Shown here in pieces: positions 17,418-26,470 of a DNA stretch of 64,000 nt (positions are counted from its first letter, which is position 1; every line of letters begins with the position of its first letter). The DNA is taken from contig NZ_VTFU01000005.1 of assembly GCF_009192735.1 (NCBI RefSeq), positions 166,186 through 230,185 of the forward strand, written 5' to 3'. The stretch is from Arthrobacter gandavensis. GTDB lineage: Bacteria > Actinomycetota > Actinomycetes > Actinomycetales > Micrococcaceae. The notes beneath the pieces are model-generated. The model saw only the letters and a program-made list of their open reading frames with translations, ran no database searches and was not told where the DNA came from. The position numbers and the translations under genes were made by a program.

Positions 17418-18023
17418 CTAGGCCCGGCCGAACACCGCCACCAGGAAATCGGAATCCGGAGCGAACGGACGCAGGTCCCAGGTGGAGAACTTCTGCTGGT
17501 TCTTTAGACCCGCCGCGGCGGCGTCTTCCAGGAACTGGCCGAAGTCGTAACCGCGGCCGGCACCAAACCCGGTGACCAGACGGCCACCGGCGGCAAGGTG
17601 GTTGCGCATCCGGGCCAGGACTTCCCGCTGAGTTCCGGGGGCAACAAACGTCATCACGTTCCCCGCACAGACAATGACGTCAAACGGGTCGGCTATGCCT
17701 TCGGAGGGCAGATCCAGTTCCGCCAGATCCCCGACAAACCACTGCACCTCCGGGAAGTCCTGTTTTGCGGCCTCGATCAGTTCGGGATCAACGTCAACGC
17801 CGACGACGTCGTGTCCGCGGGCGGCCAGTTCACCGCCCACCCGTCCCGGACCGCAGCCGGCGTCGAGGATCCGTGCCCCGCGCGGCACCAGCGCGTCGAT
17901 CAGCCGCGCTTCGCCGTGCAGATCGGCACCTTCCTCGCGCATCTGCTGAAACCGCGAGATGTACCAGGCGGAATGGCCGGGGTTCTGCCGCTTTTTTGCT
18001 TCCCAGAGAGTTTCGTTTCGCAT
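17418..18023 (-). CDS. Class I SAM-dependent methyltransferase
   Basis: A 201-aa methyltransferase with motif I ILDAGCGPG (residues 52-60), motif II GVDVDPELIEAA with its acidic ribose-binding residue, then VGDLAELDLP and FDVIVCAGNVMTFV (motifs III-IV). No substrate-recognition domain is attached, so the substrate (small molecule, RNA or protein) cannot be assigned. The length is typical of the methyltransf_11/25 group. It is a single gene, convergent with the small zinc-ribbon-like gene. Confidence 0.88.
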   Translation of the reverse strand: MRNETLWEAKKRQNPGHSAWYISRFQQMREEGADLHGEARLIDALVPRGARILDAGCGPGRVGGELAARGHDVVGVDVDPELIEAAKQDFPEVQWFVGDLAELDLPSEGIADPFDVIVCAGNVMTFVAPGTQREVLARMRNHLAAGGRLVTGFGAGRGYDFGQFLEDAAAAGLKNQQKFSTWDLRPFAPDSDFLVAVFGRA

Positions 18024-18093
18024 CTTTCCAGCCTACGTCCCGAGCCGGCAGCGGCAGGACGGGGCTGTGGGCAGGAGACGTGCGGAAAGCGGC

Positions 18094-18900
18094 TCAAAGC
18101 TTGCGGGCTTCACGGACATTTCGTCGTCCCGCGAGGTAGAGAAAGAGGGGAAGGACCAGTAGAACAGCGGTGACAACGAGGGCAATTTTCACCTCCAGCG
18201 GAGTTCCCCGGGGAAGGTCCCGCTCACGGGTCTCGTCAAAGGGCACAAAGTGCGCTGCATCCTGCGGATCCACGTAGAGCCGCACTTTATCTCCGGTGCT
18301 CCACTCAGGTTCGGGGAATGACTTCTTCTGCGTCCGGGTCTCCTGGATCGTTCCTTCGGCCTCGCTACCCTGGGCCGGGTAGCTGATCTGCGCCGTCGTT
18401 GTGGTGATGTAATCCCAGCCGGAACTGCTGTTGCGGTAGTGGTACCGGTCGGTTTCATGCTCAACGGCTACATCCCCGACTACTGCCGTGGTGGCTGTTC
18501 CGTTGGCTTCGAGCCAGGCGTAGTCATCCTGCGTGTCGTAGGCGTGCTGAATCCACAGGGCACTCCCGGCAACGATCAGTGCCGCGAGAACCAGCGCAAT
18601 AGGACGGAACACTCCCGTTTTGCGGGCCAGCCTTTCCGCGTTCCAACCCGGCGCAAAGTACCCCGCGCCCCGGCCGTCATTGGTGTAATACCGGGTGGTG
18701 TTGCTCATTTCAAAGGCGAAGCGGCTGGTGCTGCGGTTCGCGGAGCGGGTCCATCCTTCCGGCGGCACAAACGGCACGTTCTCCTCGGAGGCCCTGCCGG
18801 ATGAATCCGCTTTTCCGCTCCGGCCGGGTTCCTGTTCCGGAGGCGAATCAGCACCGGAGGGTATTTGCTGCACGTGCTGCCTTTCCTTGCGGTCAACCAT
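18094..18900 (-). CDS. DUF3592-like two-TM membrane protein
   Basis: A membrane protein of about 268 aa. A long polar N-terminus (about 95 residues) precedes TM1 (IALVLAALIVAGSALWIQHA). An extracytoplasmic beta-rich region follows with TTTTAQISYPAQG and DKVRLYVDPQDAAHFVPF, the typical DUF3592 pattern. TM2 (VKIALVVTAVLLVLPLFLYLAG) comes last, with a short basic tail. The ATG at 18900 is preferred; a TTG at 18924 is possible. Function is unknown. Confidence 0.75.
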   Translation of the reverse strand: MVDRKERQHVQQIPSGADSPPEQEPGRSGKADSSGRASEENVPFVPPEGWTRSANRSTSRFAFEMSNTTRYYTNDGRGAGYFAPGWNAERLARKTGVFRPIALVLAALIVAGSALWIQHAYDTQDDYAWLEANGTATTAVVGDVAVEHETDRYHYRNSSSGWDYITTTTAQISYPAQGSEAEGTIQETRTQKKSFPEPEWSTGDKVRLYVDPQDAAHFVPFDETRERDLPRGTPLEVKIALVVTAVLLVLPLFLYLAGRRNVREARKL

Positions 18901-18938
18901 TTTCCGACGCACTGATCCGTCCAACTGCGCTGGTCCGT

Positions 18939-19445
18939 TTAGGCGGGTCCGTTCAGGAAGAGAGCCATCCAGATGTCATCGGCCCAGCTGCCGTCCGGCT
19001 GAAGGAATTCCTGCCGGAGCCGGCCTTCCACGGTAAAGCCGTGCTGCCGGTAAAGCTCGACGGCGACCGCGTTCGTTGACAGGGCGCGGAGCCCGAGCTT
19101 CCGTACCCCGCGCCGTCGTGCTTCTTCAATGGCGGCATCGACGAGGCGGTGGCTGATGCCCCGTCCGCGCTGCTCCGGGGCAACCACGAGAGCATTCAAA
19201 TGAAGCACATGCTCATTCTTGGGGATGGGAATGTGCCGCGCCAAATGTGCGTAGCCAGCCAGGGAACCGCCGTCGGCTGCAACTATGACGTCTTCGGGAC
19301 GGCGGTGGCCGGTAAAGAAGGGTGCATCCGCGTTATTGGGCGGAACCACCTGGACTTCCGGTGACCACGCTGAGGCGTCCAGGCGGGCGAGGTCCGTTGC
19401 GTCCGCACCGGCGGCGGGTCGAACGTGCAGGGTGTTTTTGTCCAT
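18939..19445 (-). CDS. GNAT family N-acetyltransferase
   Basis: A 168-aa GNAT-fold acetyltransferase. The acetyl-CoA pyrophosphate-binding motif is QRGRGI (residues 92-97), preceded by the strand HVLHLNALVVAPE and followed by the helix and LYRQHGFTVEGRLRQEF, resembling RimI/PhnO-like members. The substrate is not predictable. The ATG at 19445 is the only sensible start. It lies 38 bp upstream of the DUF3592-like gene on the same strand, which may make a two-gene unit. Confidence 0.85.
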   Translation of the reverse strand: MDKNTLHVRPAAGADATDLARLDASAWSPEVQVVPPNNADAPFFTGHRRPEDVIVAADGGSLAGYAHLARHIPIPKNEHVLHLNALVVAPEQRGRGISHRLVDAAIEEARRRGVRKLGLRALSTNAVAVELYRQHGFTVEGRLRQEFLQPDGSWADDIWMALFLNGPA

Positions 19446-19534
19446 GGGGGCAGACTAGCGCGGGTGGCGATGTCTGGCGGACTGTGTGACGGAGGCGAGA
19501 AGCAAAGCTCTGGCACAGGCAATAAGGTCCTGCC

Positions 19535-19574
19535 GCGGCTGGAGGCAGGAACGGTTGTTCCGGCCTCCAGCCGC
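19535..19574. terminator. Hairpin terminator after the anchor-protein gene
   Basis: A 12-bp stem (19535-19546 with 19563-19574) continues inward as GGAAC/GTTCC with a GGTT loop. It lies 13 bp past the stop of the minus-strand surface-protein gene. Confidence 0.85.
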
Positions 19575-19586
19575 TAAGCGGAGCGA

Positions 19587-21473
19587 TTATGCGTGCTTGC
19601 CCCTTCGCGCACCGAAGAGCATTGCCGCACCCAAGGAGAGCAGCAGCACTGCGGCAACCCCCAGGGCAACGGCCCCAGCTGACCCCGTTACTGCCAGTGA
19701 GGATCCGCCGCCTGCAGCTGGCGGTGTGGTTTCAGCCCCGATAGCGGGGTCCTCCGACTGGCTCGGCTCAGGCTCCGGCAATGCGGTTTCGCTCGGCTCC
19801 GGGGTCGCGGTTTCGCTCGGCTCCGGGGTCGCGGTTTCGCTCGGCTCCGGGGTCGGCGTCGCGGTTTCGCTCGGCTCCGGGGTCGCGGTCGGTTCCGGGG
19901 TCGGCGTCGCGGTTTCGCTCGGTTCCGGGGTCGGCGTCGCGGTTTCGCTCGGCTCCGGCGTTGCGGTCGGTTACGGGGTTGGCGTCGCGGTTTCGCTCGG
20001 CTCCGGGGTTGCGGTCGGCTCCGGGGTCGGCGTCGCGGTTTCACTCGGCTCCGGCGTTGCGGTCGGTTCCGGGGTTGGCGTCGCGGTTTCGCTCGGCTCG
20101 GGGGTTGCGGTCGGTTCCGGGGTCGGCGTCGCGGTTTCACTCGGCTCCGGGGTCGGCGTCGCGGTTTCACTCGGCTCCGGCGTTGCGGTCGCGGTTTCAC
20201 TCGGCTCCGGCGTTGCGGTCGGTTCCGGGGTCGGCGTCGCGGTTTCGCTCGGCTCCGGGGTTGCGGTCGGCTCCGGGGTCGGCGTCGCGGTTTCGCTCGG
20301 CTCCGGCGTTGCGGTCGGCTCCGGTGTCGGCGTCGCAGTCGGCGTCGCAGTCGGTGTCGCGCAGGGCAGCTGGCCAAGGAATGTGTGGTGGTGCAGTTCC
20401 CCGGCTCCGGAGGCGGTGAAAGTGCCCGCCAGCCACTGGCCGTTATGGGTGATGTTCGTGTCAAAGCTGACATTCGCGCGCGGCGCGTAGACCGAGCCCA
20501 TCTCCAGTCCGTCCACTTTCAGGTTTCCGGTCACGTCGGACAGGTCGAGGAAGATGTAACGCGCCAGTCTTTGGCTCTCTCCGGAAGACGACCATCCCTC
20601 AAAGTTGAGTTTGCCCAGTTCCGTGGTGCCCGCGGGGACTTTGATGACCAGTGGAGCTTCCGCCGTCGGCCTGTAGCCGGCTGCGTTGTCAGGCTTGATG
20701 ATTTTGCCGGCGAGCTGATCGTAATTCAGGACATTGGCCTTGTCGGTGGCATAGGGGCCGGGCATGACCATACCCCCTTGGTCCGATACCGGAACTGCGT
20801 GGGCAAGGTTTGTCTCAGGGTCATACATTGCGGCGAGGCATTGACTGGTCCTGGTGAGCTGTTCCGTCTTCTGCGGGAAGTACGCCGCAACAGAGGGCAT
20901 CGCTGTGGCGATGACCGAGAGATCGGTGGCATAGGCAGGGTCGTAGCTCTTGGTATTCAGATCCAGATTGCCGCCGTCCCTGTTCGTCACGCGCAGGAAG
21001 TTGGATCCGCGCGAAGATCCGCGGAGATCCGCGGTGTCCACCAGTTTGACCGCAGCACTCGCCTCCGGGCTGCCGGGAGCGGCATTCCGGTTAGTGACTT
21101 CAAAGCTCCCGGTGCCGGCATAGGACCCCGCGAGAATACGAACCGGGTCCCCGTCAATGGCCGGAACCGTGTAATCCGCCAATCCCGCTGCCTGATGCAC
21201 TACGGGATAGCCGTTCTGATTGGTACTGGAAATGGCGCCGTCTGCCGCGAGGGATCCTTCCATCTCACCGTTGCCAAGGACTGCATCTCCCTGCACATAA
21301 ACGGTGAAACCGTTGTTCACGTCGAAGGGGTTGTAGCTCCCGGGCGAGGCGGCAGCTGCTGACAGCGGCACCGCCAACAACCCTGCACCGAGCCCGGCTG
21401 CCACCAGAATGCCGCCGGTCCGATCCCTAAAGAGCGGCCGGCGGACGGGTTTTCGGAATCGGGCAGGGTGCAC
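19587..21473 (-). pseudogene. Choice-of-anchor-A surface protein with LAVTG anchor, interrupted by one stop codon
   Basis: A secreted protein of 628 codons if the stop is read through. GTG 21473 follows AAAGGA; an ATG at 21488 is possible. A basic signal peptide ending LSAAAASPG is followed by a choice-of-anchor-A domain (YNPFDVNNGFTVYVQGDAVL...) of about 370 residues, a PTPEPTATPEPSET-type repeat stalk, then LAVTG, a TM segment and the basic tail RRGKHA, a class E-like sorting signal. At 19971-19973 a repeat GAA codon is TAA. The 128 codons after it stay in frame and open to the anchor. As written the product would be secreted and not anchored. Confidence 0.85.
19780..20365. repeat. Pro/Glu/Thr-rich tandem coding repeat
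   Basis: Degenerate tandem units, on the minus strand encoding ATPTPEPTATPEPSET (16 aa, 48 bp) with shorter variants lacking the PTATPEP half. They form the wall-spanning stalk between the surface domain and the sorting signal. The near-identity of units makes the region prone to slippage and to assembly error. The plus strand is open through it only because of codon bias. Confidence 0.9.
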
Positions 21474-21735
21474 GGTGTTTCCTTTCATAGGGCGCCGCTT
21501 TACCGGGCGGCGATGACGGCGCAACTAAGAACAGGAACGCCATGCTGGCGTCCCTGTTGCGACAGAGGTGGAAGGGCAGCCCGGTATTCGGGCGTGCTCC
21601 CCCTAAGCCGACCCCCCCCCGTATGGGGGAAACAGGGGGCCGGCGGCTGAGGGGTTTCTTCACCAAAGCACGCCGCTCAGGCTCTGCGTTCGCCGCTGTC
21701 GCTTTTCTGCAGGGACCTGTCGTTTATCTACACGT

Positions 21736-21770
21736 GGTCTGCGGGTGCATCCACATGCGGTCTGCAGGTG
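21736..21770. promoter_or_regulatory. Direct repeats upstream of the AraC-type gene
   Basis: GGTCTGCRGGTG occurs at 21736-21747 and 21759-21770 (period 23, about two helical turns), a spacing common for AraC-family sites. The intergenic stretch (about 21474-21832) also has a C8 run at about 21609-21617 that can pair with GGGGG just after it. No gene is seen there. Confidence 0.4.
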
Positions 21771-21832
21771 TAGTAGAACTGAACCAGGGGGGCGCCGTTT
21801 GGAGCTTCGGCGCGCCAAGAAGGGTGGGGTTC

Positions 21833-22768
21833 GTGCAGGACGGGGAATCCGTGTCATGGCTGACGATGCTTGGCCTGGCGCCACAACACGTTGGTGGCGG
21901 AAGACCACCAGGCATTTTTGAGCGGCGTCTGGGAGCCGTCACCGTCCGGCGCCTGACCGCCGCTTCCTTCAGCAAGGCCAGCAGCCAACCGGTAAGCACG
22001 GACACTCTGTTCTGGACCTTCATCCTGGCCGGCCACCTGTCGGTCGAGGGCAGAGGCCGCAGAGTCGTGCTGAACCGGGAGCTGCACACGGTCCGCCGGG
22101 GCATGGGAACCAGCGCCACCCGTACTTCCACCGGGGCGGACGTGCTCTCACTCGCCATCCCACGGGACCGCATCACAGACCGAGGACTAAACGGGGACAA
22201 CGTCCTGCTTCCAGTGGACCCGCTGGCGGCAGAAGCCCGGAATTACTTGTTGATGCTGCTGACCCGGAGGTATTCTCCCGGCTCCCCTGCCAACACAAGT
22301 CTCGGGATGGCCGCTGAGGAAATGCTCGCGGCGTTGTTGATGGAGCACCAGGGCTTTCCACCTGACTCGGTGGTTGTGGCCGGGGGCCTGCGCCTGCGGT
22401 CTGAAGCCTTTATCCAGGCGCGGTGCACCGACCCCGAACTGTGTCCGCAGCGGGTGGCCGACGCCTTGAACGTTTCGCTGCGAAGCCTGCAGCGTGCTTA
22501 CGCCGAAACGGACAGCAGCGTCTCAGCACGAATCACCAGCCACCGCCGGAACCGGGCGGAACACCTGATGTCCGGGCTGGAACGAATGACCTTTGATGAA
22601 ATTGCTGTCCGGGCAGGGTTCCGCTCGGTTTATCAGCTCCGCCGGGCCATCATTCAGGCGCACGGCCTCACACTGCGGGATTATCGGCAGAAGGTTCTCG
22701 AAGCAGAGCTTGGTCCCGGCGGCGAGTTAGGCCGGCACGGCCCGGAGCACGGCACCGCAAACGGGTAG
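21833..22768 (+). CDS. AraC-family transcriptional regulator
   Basis: A regulator of about 311 aa. The C-terminal double HTH is clear: CPQRVADALNVSLRSLQRAY, then MTFDEIAVRAGFRSVYQLRRAI (about residues 205-285). The N-terminal half resembles the AraC-binding-like (FeaR-type) domain (VRRLTAASFSKASS). The start is uncertain: GTG 21833 is chosen because similarity begins there and direct repeats lie upstream; the frame is open back to 21542. It is divergent from the anchor-protein gene. The target and ligand are unknown. Confidence 0.8.
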   Translation: MQDGESVSWLTMLGLAPQHVGGGRPPGIFERRLGAVTVRRLTAASFSKASSQPVSTDTLFWTFILAGHLSVEGRGRRVVLNRELHTVRRGMGTSATRTSTGADVLSLAIPRDRITDRGLNGDNVLLPVDPLAAEARNYLLMLLTRRYSPGSPANTSLGMAAEEMLAALLMEHQGFPPDSVVVAGGLRLRSEAFIQARCTDPELCPQRVADALNVSLRSLQRAYAETDSSVSARITSHRRNRAEHLMSGLERMTFDEIAVRAGFRSVYQLRRAIIQAHGLTLRDYRQKVLEAELGPGGELGRHGPEHGTANG

Positions 22769-22860
22769 AACGGACGTTCCGGCCGCGTGGGGCACCGCAG
22801 ACCCTGCCGCGGCGGTGCCTGTCCCCGTTAGAGTCAGTGAACCCGGGGAAAGGCAGAAAA

Positions 22861-23319
22861 ATGAGCAGCAGCACCTCCTTCATCGTTGTGGTTGGTTTTG
22901 ACGGATCAAGGGATTCCCAAGCAGCACTGGAATGGGGCGCGGAGGAGGCACGGCAGCGCAGCGGGGAACTGCGCCTGATTACCGCATGGACCAAACAGCC
23001 AATGTCCTGGTACCCGGCGGTGATGGAAACGGCGGTGGGTGGAATCGCCGTTGCCGATTCTCCGGAAGAGGATGCCTCGACAATCCAGGCCAAGGCGCTG
23101 AAGTCCCTTGAGGAAAAGGGCATTCCCGCCACGGGACAGGTTATTCACAGTCATTCAGCTGCGGCTGCCATCTTGGACGCCGCCGCCGAAGCGGATCTTG
23201 TGGTGGTGGGCTCGCGCGGTCACGGCGGATTTACCGGACTCCACGTCGGCTCGGTAACGACGCACGTGGTCAACCATGCACCAGCCCCGGTCCTGGTTGT
23301 CCGCCCGAAGGCTTCCTGA
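22861..23319 (+). CDS. Universal stress protein (UspA family)
   Basis: A 152-aa UspA-domain protein with the ATP-binding motif G117-x2-G120-x9-G130-S131 (GSRGHGGFTGLHVGS) and the N-terminal VVVGFDGSRDSQAAL. ATG 22861 is preceded by GAAAGG, so the upstream in-frame ATG 22837 is less likely. ATP-binding USPs accumulate in stress or slow growth; no partner is implied by context. It is convergent with the DinB-fold gene. Confidence 0.92.
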   Translation: MSSSTSFIVVVGFDGSRDSQAALEWGAEEARQRSGELRLITAWTKQPMSWYPAVMETAVGGIAVADSPEEDASTIQAKALKSLEEKGIPATGQVIHSHSAAAAILDAAAEADLVVVGSRGHGGFTGLHVGSVTTHVVNHAPAPVLVVRPKAS

Positions 23320-23323
23320 GACG

Positions 23324-23854
23324 TCAGCTCCGGGGGCGGACATCCCAGAGGTGATGCAGCGCGTCGTGGAGAAAGTAGCGGGCCAGTGAATCCACGGTGA
23401 AACCGCTGCCGTCCGAACGCAGGCCGCGATTCTCCAGCTGGAAGGGTTCGACGGCGGCAAAGGCTGCCGCTGTCTGCTCCGCCTCCACGGCCAGCTCATC
23501 GGCCACCACCGCCGGGTCCTGTTCCCCGTACCGCTCGGCAACGGCGGTTGCGTCCTGATCCCAGTCCGCGAACCCGGCGCCGTCATCCTCCAGCATCAGA
23601 TTCAGGCGCGTCCGGTAGACCCGGCACAGGTCCCGGACATGGGCGCCATACTCCAAGGGCGACCAGGTGCCGTCGTCGGGCCTCTGGTCCGCGGCCGGTG
23701 CGGCGAGAACGCCCCGCCAGTCCTCGGCGCTGCTGCGAAGCAGGTCCGGCACATCGCGGAAATCCGTTGCAGCGGCGTCGAAGCCGCACTCCGGGCAGGG
23801 ACGTTCCAGGACCCAGGTCCAGTTCTTGGTGTCGGGAGTTATGGCCATTGGCAC
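23324..23854 (-). CDS. DinB-superfamily (four-helix, metal-binding) protein
   Basis: A 176-aa protein with CPECGFDAAATDF near the N-terminus, then the DinB/YfiT-like helical bundle: WSPLEYGAHVRDLCRVYRTRL (first His) and LARYFLHDALHHLWDV (His pair), fitting a three-histidine metal site. This superfamily includes thiol transferases such as maleylpyruvate isomerase and bacillithiol enzymes; it is unrelated to DNA polymerase IV. ATG 23848 is an alternative start. The substrate is not predictable. Confidence 0.82.
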   Translation of the reverse strand: MPMAITPDTKNWTWVLERPCPECGFDAAATDFRDVPDLLRSSAEDWRGVLAAPAADQRPDDGTWSPLEYGAHVRDLCRVYRTRLNLMLEDDGAGFADWDQDATAVAERYGEQDPAVVADELAVEAEQTAAAFAAVEPFQLENRGLRSDGSGFTVDSLARYFLHDALHHLWDVRPRS

Positions 23855-23929
23855 ATCCTAGGGGAACGTCTCCGGCAGCGCTAAGTCTTCCGTTCATCCG
23901 CCTGAAACAGCGCTGAAACTCCGGCTGGC

Positions 23930-23949
23930 TAGCTTGATGGCACAAGCTA
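23930..23949. promoter_or_regulatory. Inverted repeat next to the acetamidase ribosome-binding site
   Basis: TAGCTTG (23930-23936) and CAAGCTA (23943-23949) with a 6-nt spacer, followed at once by AGGAGG (23951-23956). It could be an operator or a small hairpin that affects translation. Confidence 0.4.
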
Positions 23950-23961
23950 TAGGAGGACACC

Positions 23962-25347
23962 ATGAACAGAATGCTGATTGGCCGTGAGGCCGCGGAAGTG
24001 CTGACCAAAGGGCTGGGCCGCAGGGGTTTCCTCGGAGCCGCGGCCGGTCTTGGTGCCCTGGCTGTCACCACCGGATGCACAGGCCCGGCCCGGGCGGGTT
24101 CCACCGCTGGTTCGACGGCGGGGCCTTCCACTGCGGGCACGGCCGGCCTGGGCCCTCAGCCGGGGCAGGTCCTGCAGCCGCACACCGGAGACATGCCCGG
24201 TGACCATTACCTCGCCTCCACACCCGAGGATGTGCTGTGGGGCTACGTTCCCACAGTGCATGCAACGCCGGTTGCGCGGATGAAGTCAGGCCAGACCATC
24301 ACCATTGATGCCCTCTCGCATGAGGGAATCCTGGAAGACCAGGGCCGGGATCCGCTCTCCTTCTTCGGCAGCCACGGTGTGGACGGGGACGGAGTGCTGC
24401 AGGACGCCGTCGACATCGCTGCGGACTACAACCGCACCCCGCGGAACTTTGATACCGACGGCCCGCACGTGGTCACCGGTCCCGTCGCGGTGGAAGGGGC
24501 GGAACCCGGCGACGTGCTGAAGATCGAGACCCTCGCCGCAGCACCCCGGGTTCCGTACGGCGTCGTGTCCAGCCGGCACGGCAAGGGTTCGCTTGCCATC
24601 CAAAAGGGCCCGGCCGCGCCGGACGGCATCACGCTGGAGGAAGTCATGCCGCCGGCAGCCCTGGACAACCGCGCCTCCGGCATCCCCACGGATTATCACA
24701 ATGTCTCAGTCTTCACCGCGGTCGAAGACGGCAAGGGCGTCATGACCAGCGGCGATATGAAGGTGCGCTTTCCGCTGCGTCCGTTCATGGGCATGATGGG
24801 CGTGGCCTTCGCCGAAAGCAGCGGACTGACCGATCCGGACGCCAACTCGGTGCCGCCCACCCTCGGCGGGGGCAACATCGACATCCGTCACTTGGGTCCG
24901 GGATCCACTTTCTACCTGCCGGTGAAGGCCGACGGCGCACTCTTCTATGTGGGTGATCCGCACATGGGCATGGGTGACGGTGAGGTGGCCCTGACCGCGA
25001 TGGAGGGCTCCCTGCGTGGCACCTTCCGGCTGACCGTCTGCAAACCCGGTGCCGGTGACGCCCCGGAACTCGCCCACAGGTATCCGTTCGGGGAAACGGC
25101 GGAGGCCTGGATTCCCATCGGCCTGTCTGATCCCGACGGCCTGGGCGGCGGCGGCATCAGCAGTGACCTGAACGTGGCGATGCGCCGCGCCGTCGTCAAC
25201 GCCCTGGATTTCCTTGAGCAGGAGAAAGGCATGGACCGGGCCGTCGCCTACGCCTACCTCTCCGCGGCCGCCGATTTCGCCGTCTCACAGGTGGTGGACC
25301 GGACCGTCGGGGTGCACGGTCTGATCCGCAAGGCGGACTTCAGCTGA
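23962..25347 (+). CDS. Exported acetamidase/formamidase family protein
   Basis: A 461-aa protein of the FmdA/AmdA family. A Tat signal (GRRGFLGAAAGLGAL) leads to a possible lipobox TTGC at about residue 39, so it is exported folded and perhaps lipid-anchored. A Ser/Thr/Gly linker follows, then the family body (MKSGQTITIDALSHEG, GPVAVEGAEPGDVLKIE, GGGNIDIRHLGPGSTFYLPV and GDPHMGMGDGEVALTAMEG). These enzymes hydrolyse short amides to ammonia and acid. The AGGAGG Shine-Dalgarno six bases upstream fixes the start. The export signal is unusual for a family that is mostly cytoplasmic. Confidence 0.88.
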   Translation: MNRMLIGREAAEVLTKGLGRRGFLGAAAGLGALAVTTGCTGPARAGSTAGSTAGPSTAGTAGLGPQPGQVLQPHTGDMPGDHYLASTPEDVLWGYVPTVHATPVARMKSGQTITIDALSHEGILEDQGRDPLSFFGSHGVDGDGVLQDAVDIAADYNRTPRNFDTDGPHVVTGPVAVEGAEPGDVLKIETLAAAPRVPYGVVSSRHGKGSLAIQKGPAAPDGITLEEVMPPAALDNRASGIPTDYHNVSVFTAVEDGKGVMTSGDMKVRFPLRPFMGMMGVAFAESSGLTDPDANSVPPTLGGGNIDIRHLGPGSTFYLPVKADGALFYVGDPHMGMGDGEVALTAMEGSLRGTFRLTVCKPGAGDAPELAHRYPFGETAEAWIPIGLSDPDGLGGGGISSDLNVAMRRAVVNALDFLEQEKGMDRAVAYAYLSAAADFAVSQVVDRTVGVHGLIRKADFS

Positions 25348-25363
25348 TGGTTCCGGCGAGGGG

Positions 25364-26311
25364 CTAGACGACCACAAGCTCCGTTCCGGCGGGCGCATGG
25401 TCGGCCATGGCCACGCTGCGGACGGCGGGGTCGTCGTAGGTGTTCCAGTAGTAGGTCATGGTCCGGGAGGAAAAGAGTCCGGTGTAGGTCGTCTTCTCAA
25501 ACTCGCCCGAGCCCATGGCCGCGCTGCCCTCCACCATGGCAACCTGCTGGAGGGTATGGAAGGCGCGGCTGACGTTCTCTTCCTCGGTGGTCTTGCCGGG
25601 GTAGTGCGCGTGGACGTAGGCCGCCCGCACAAACCGTGACGGCGAGTAATAGTCGCCGGGGATTCCCCGCATGAGTGACCCTGAGCCGAACGGCACCAGA
25701 TCCGCCCGGTTGAGCACGATCTTCTCGGGGAAGTCGGGCGATGTGTTGAGGTAGTTGCGCAGGTTTTCGTGGTGCCAGCCGAAGCCGGGCTGGTTGGCGA
25801 GGACGTCGACGTCGTCATCAAAAACGTGCAAACCGTCGCTGGTGTATTCCACCACGATGGCGCGCTTGGAGTCGCCGATGATCCAGTGCAGCAGCGAACT
25901 TGGATACTTGTCATTAATCGGCCGGTCGACGATGACGACGTCGGCCAGCGCCGCCTCGACCTCGTCCACTGTGGCGAACTGGGAGGCCACCCAGAGCGGG
26001 AACTCAAAGGCGGCAACGTTGGTTGCTCCATCCACCGCCTCCGTCGCGTACTGCGCATAACCCGGGAAGTTGAGGCCGGCAACGGCCAGGCCTGCGTCGT
26101 TGCCGCAGTCGAAATAGAGCGGGGTGTCTTCCTGCACGATGCCCATGCCGATCACCGCATGCCGGATGGCCGGCACGGCACCGAACGGAGATTTAGTCGT
26201 GTACCCGGTGGGCGTCACCACCACCCGCTCCCCGAAGTCGGACGTCCAGTCTAGATTTCGCGCGAGATAAAGATTGCCGCTGCCGTCCGAGTATCTGATA
26301 CCTGTGCACAT
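25364..26311 (-). CDS. Choloylglycine hydrolase family (Ntn) linear amide hydrolase
   Basis: A 315-aa N-terminal-nucleophile hydrolase. The mature nucleophile is Cys2 (MCTGIRYSD), with R18 in ARNLDW, D21 and Asn in GLNFPGY, consistent with bile-salt hydrolase/penicillin V acylase relatives. ATG 26311 is required to place Cys at position 2 and has AGGGGAG upstream; the longer frame is discarded. No signal peptide is present. In soil actinobacteria the substrate may be an N-acyl homoserine lactone or penicillin-like amide rather than bile salt; this is inference. Confidence 0.9.
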   Translation of the reverse strand: MCTGIRYSDGSGNLYLARNLDWTSDFGERVVVTPTGYTTKSPFGAVPAIRHAVIGMGIVQEDTPLYFDCGNDAGLAVAGLNFPGYAQYATEAVDGATNVAAFEFPLWVASQFATVDEVEAALADVVIVDRPINDKYPSSLLHWIIGDSKRAIVVEYTSDGLHVFDDDVDVLANQPGFGWHHENLRNYLNTSPDFPEKIVLNRADLVPFGSGSLMRGIPGDYYSPSRFVRAAYVHAHYPGKTTEEENVSRAFHTLQQVAMVEGSAAMGSGEFEKTTYTGLFSSRTMTYYWNTYDDPAVRSVAMADHAPAGTELVVV

Positions 26312-26389
26312 AGTGGTGCTCCCCTTAGTGACTAAGCCCTGACAAAGCCTGCCCCGGTGTCCGGCGGACCCTCTTAAAAGGCTAGGTTC

Positions 26390-26433
26390 GGAGCCCGGGG
26401 GTGTCGATGGTACGTCCGCCAAACCCGGGCTCC
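26390..26433 (-). terminator. Hairpin downstream of the VOC gene
   Basis: A perfect 10-bp stem (26390-26399 with 26424-26433) with a long 24-nt loop, located 38 bp after the VOC-protein stop. The long loop makes it a weaker candidate. Confidence 0.5.
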
Positions 26434-26470
26434 TGACCCGCATTCGCTGTGTGGCCTTTGGCCCCGGGGA

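Noticed and set aside
19780..20365. CRISPR-like array
   Set aside because: Units are contiguous and code for a Pro/Glu/Thr stalk; there are no unique spacers and no cas genes.
19486..20490. 334-aa plus-strand repeat protein (GSGVAVGSGVGVAVS units)
   Set aside because: Antisense of the PTPEPSET stalk repeat; no promoter or signal, and the minus strand links a surface domain to an LAVTG anchor.
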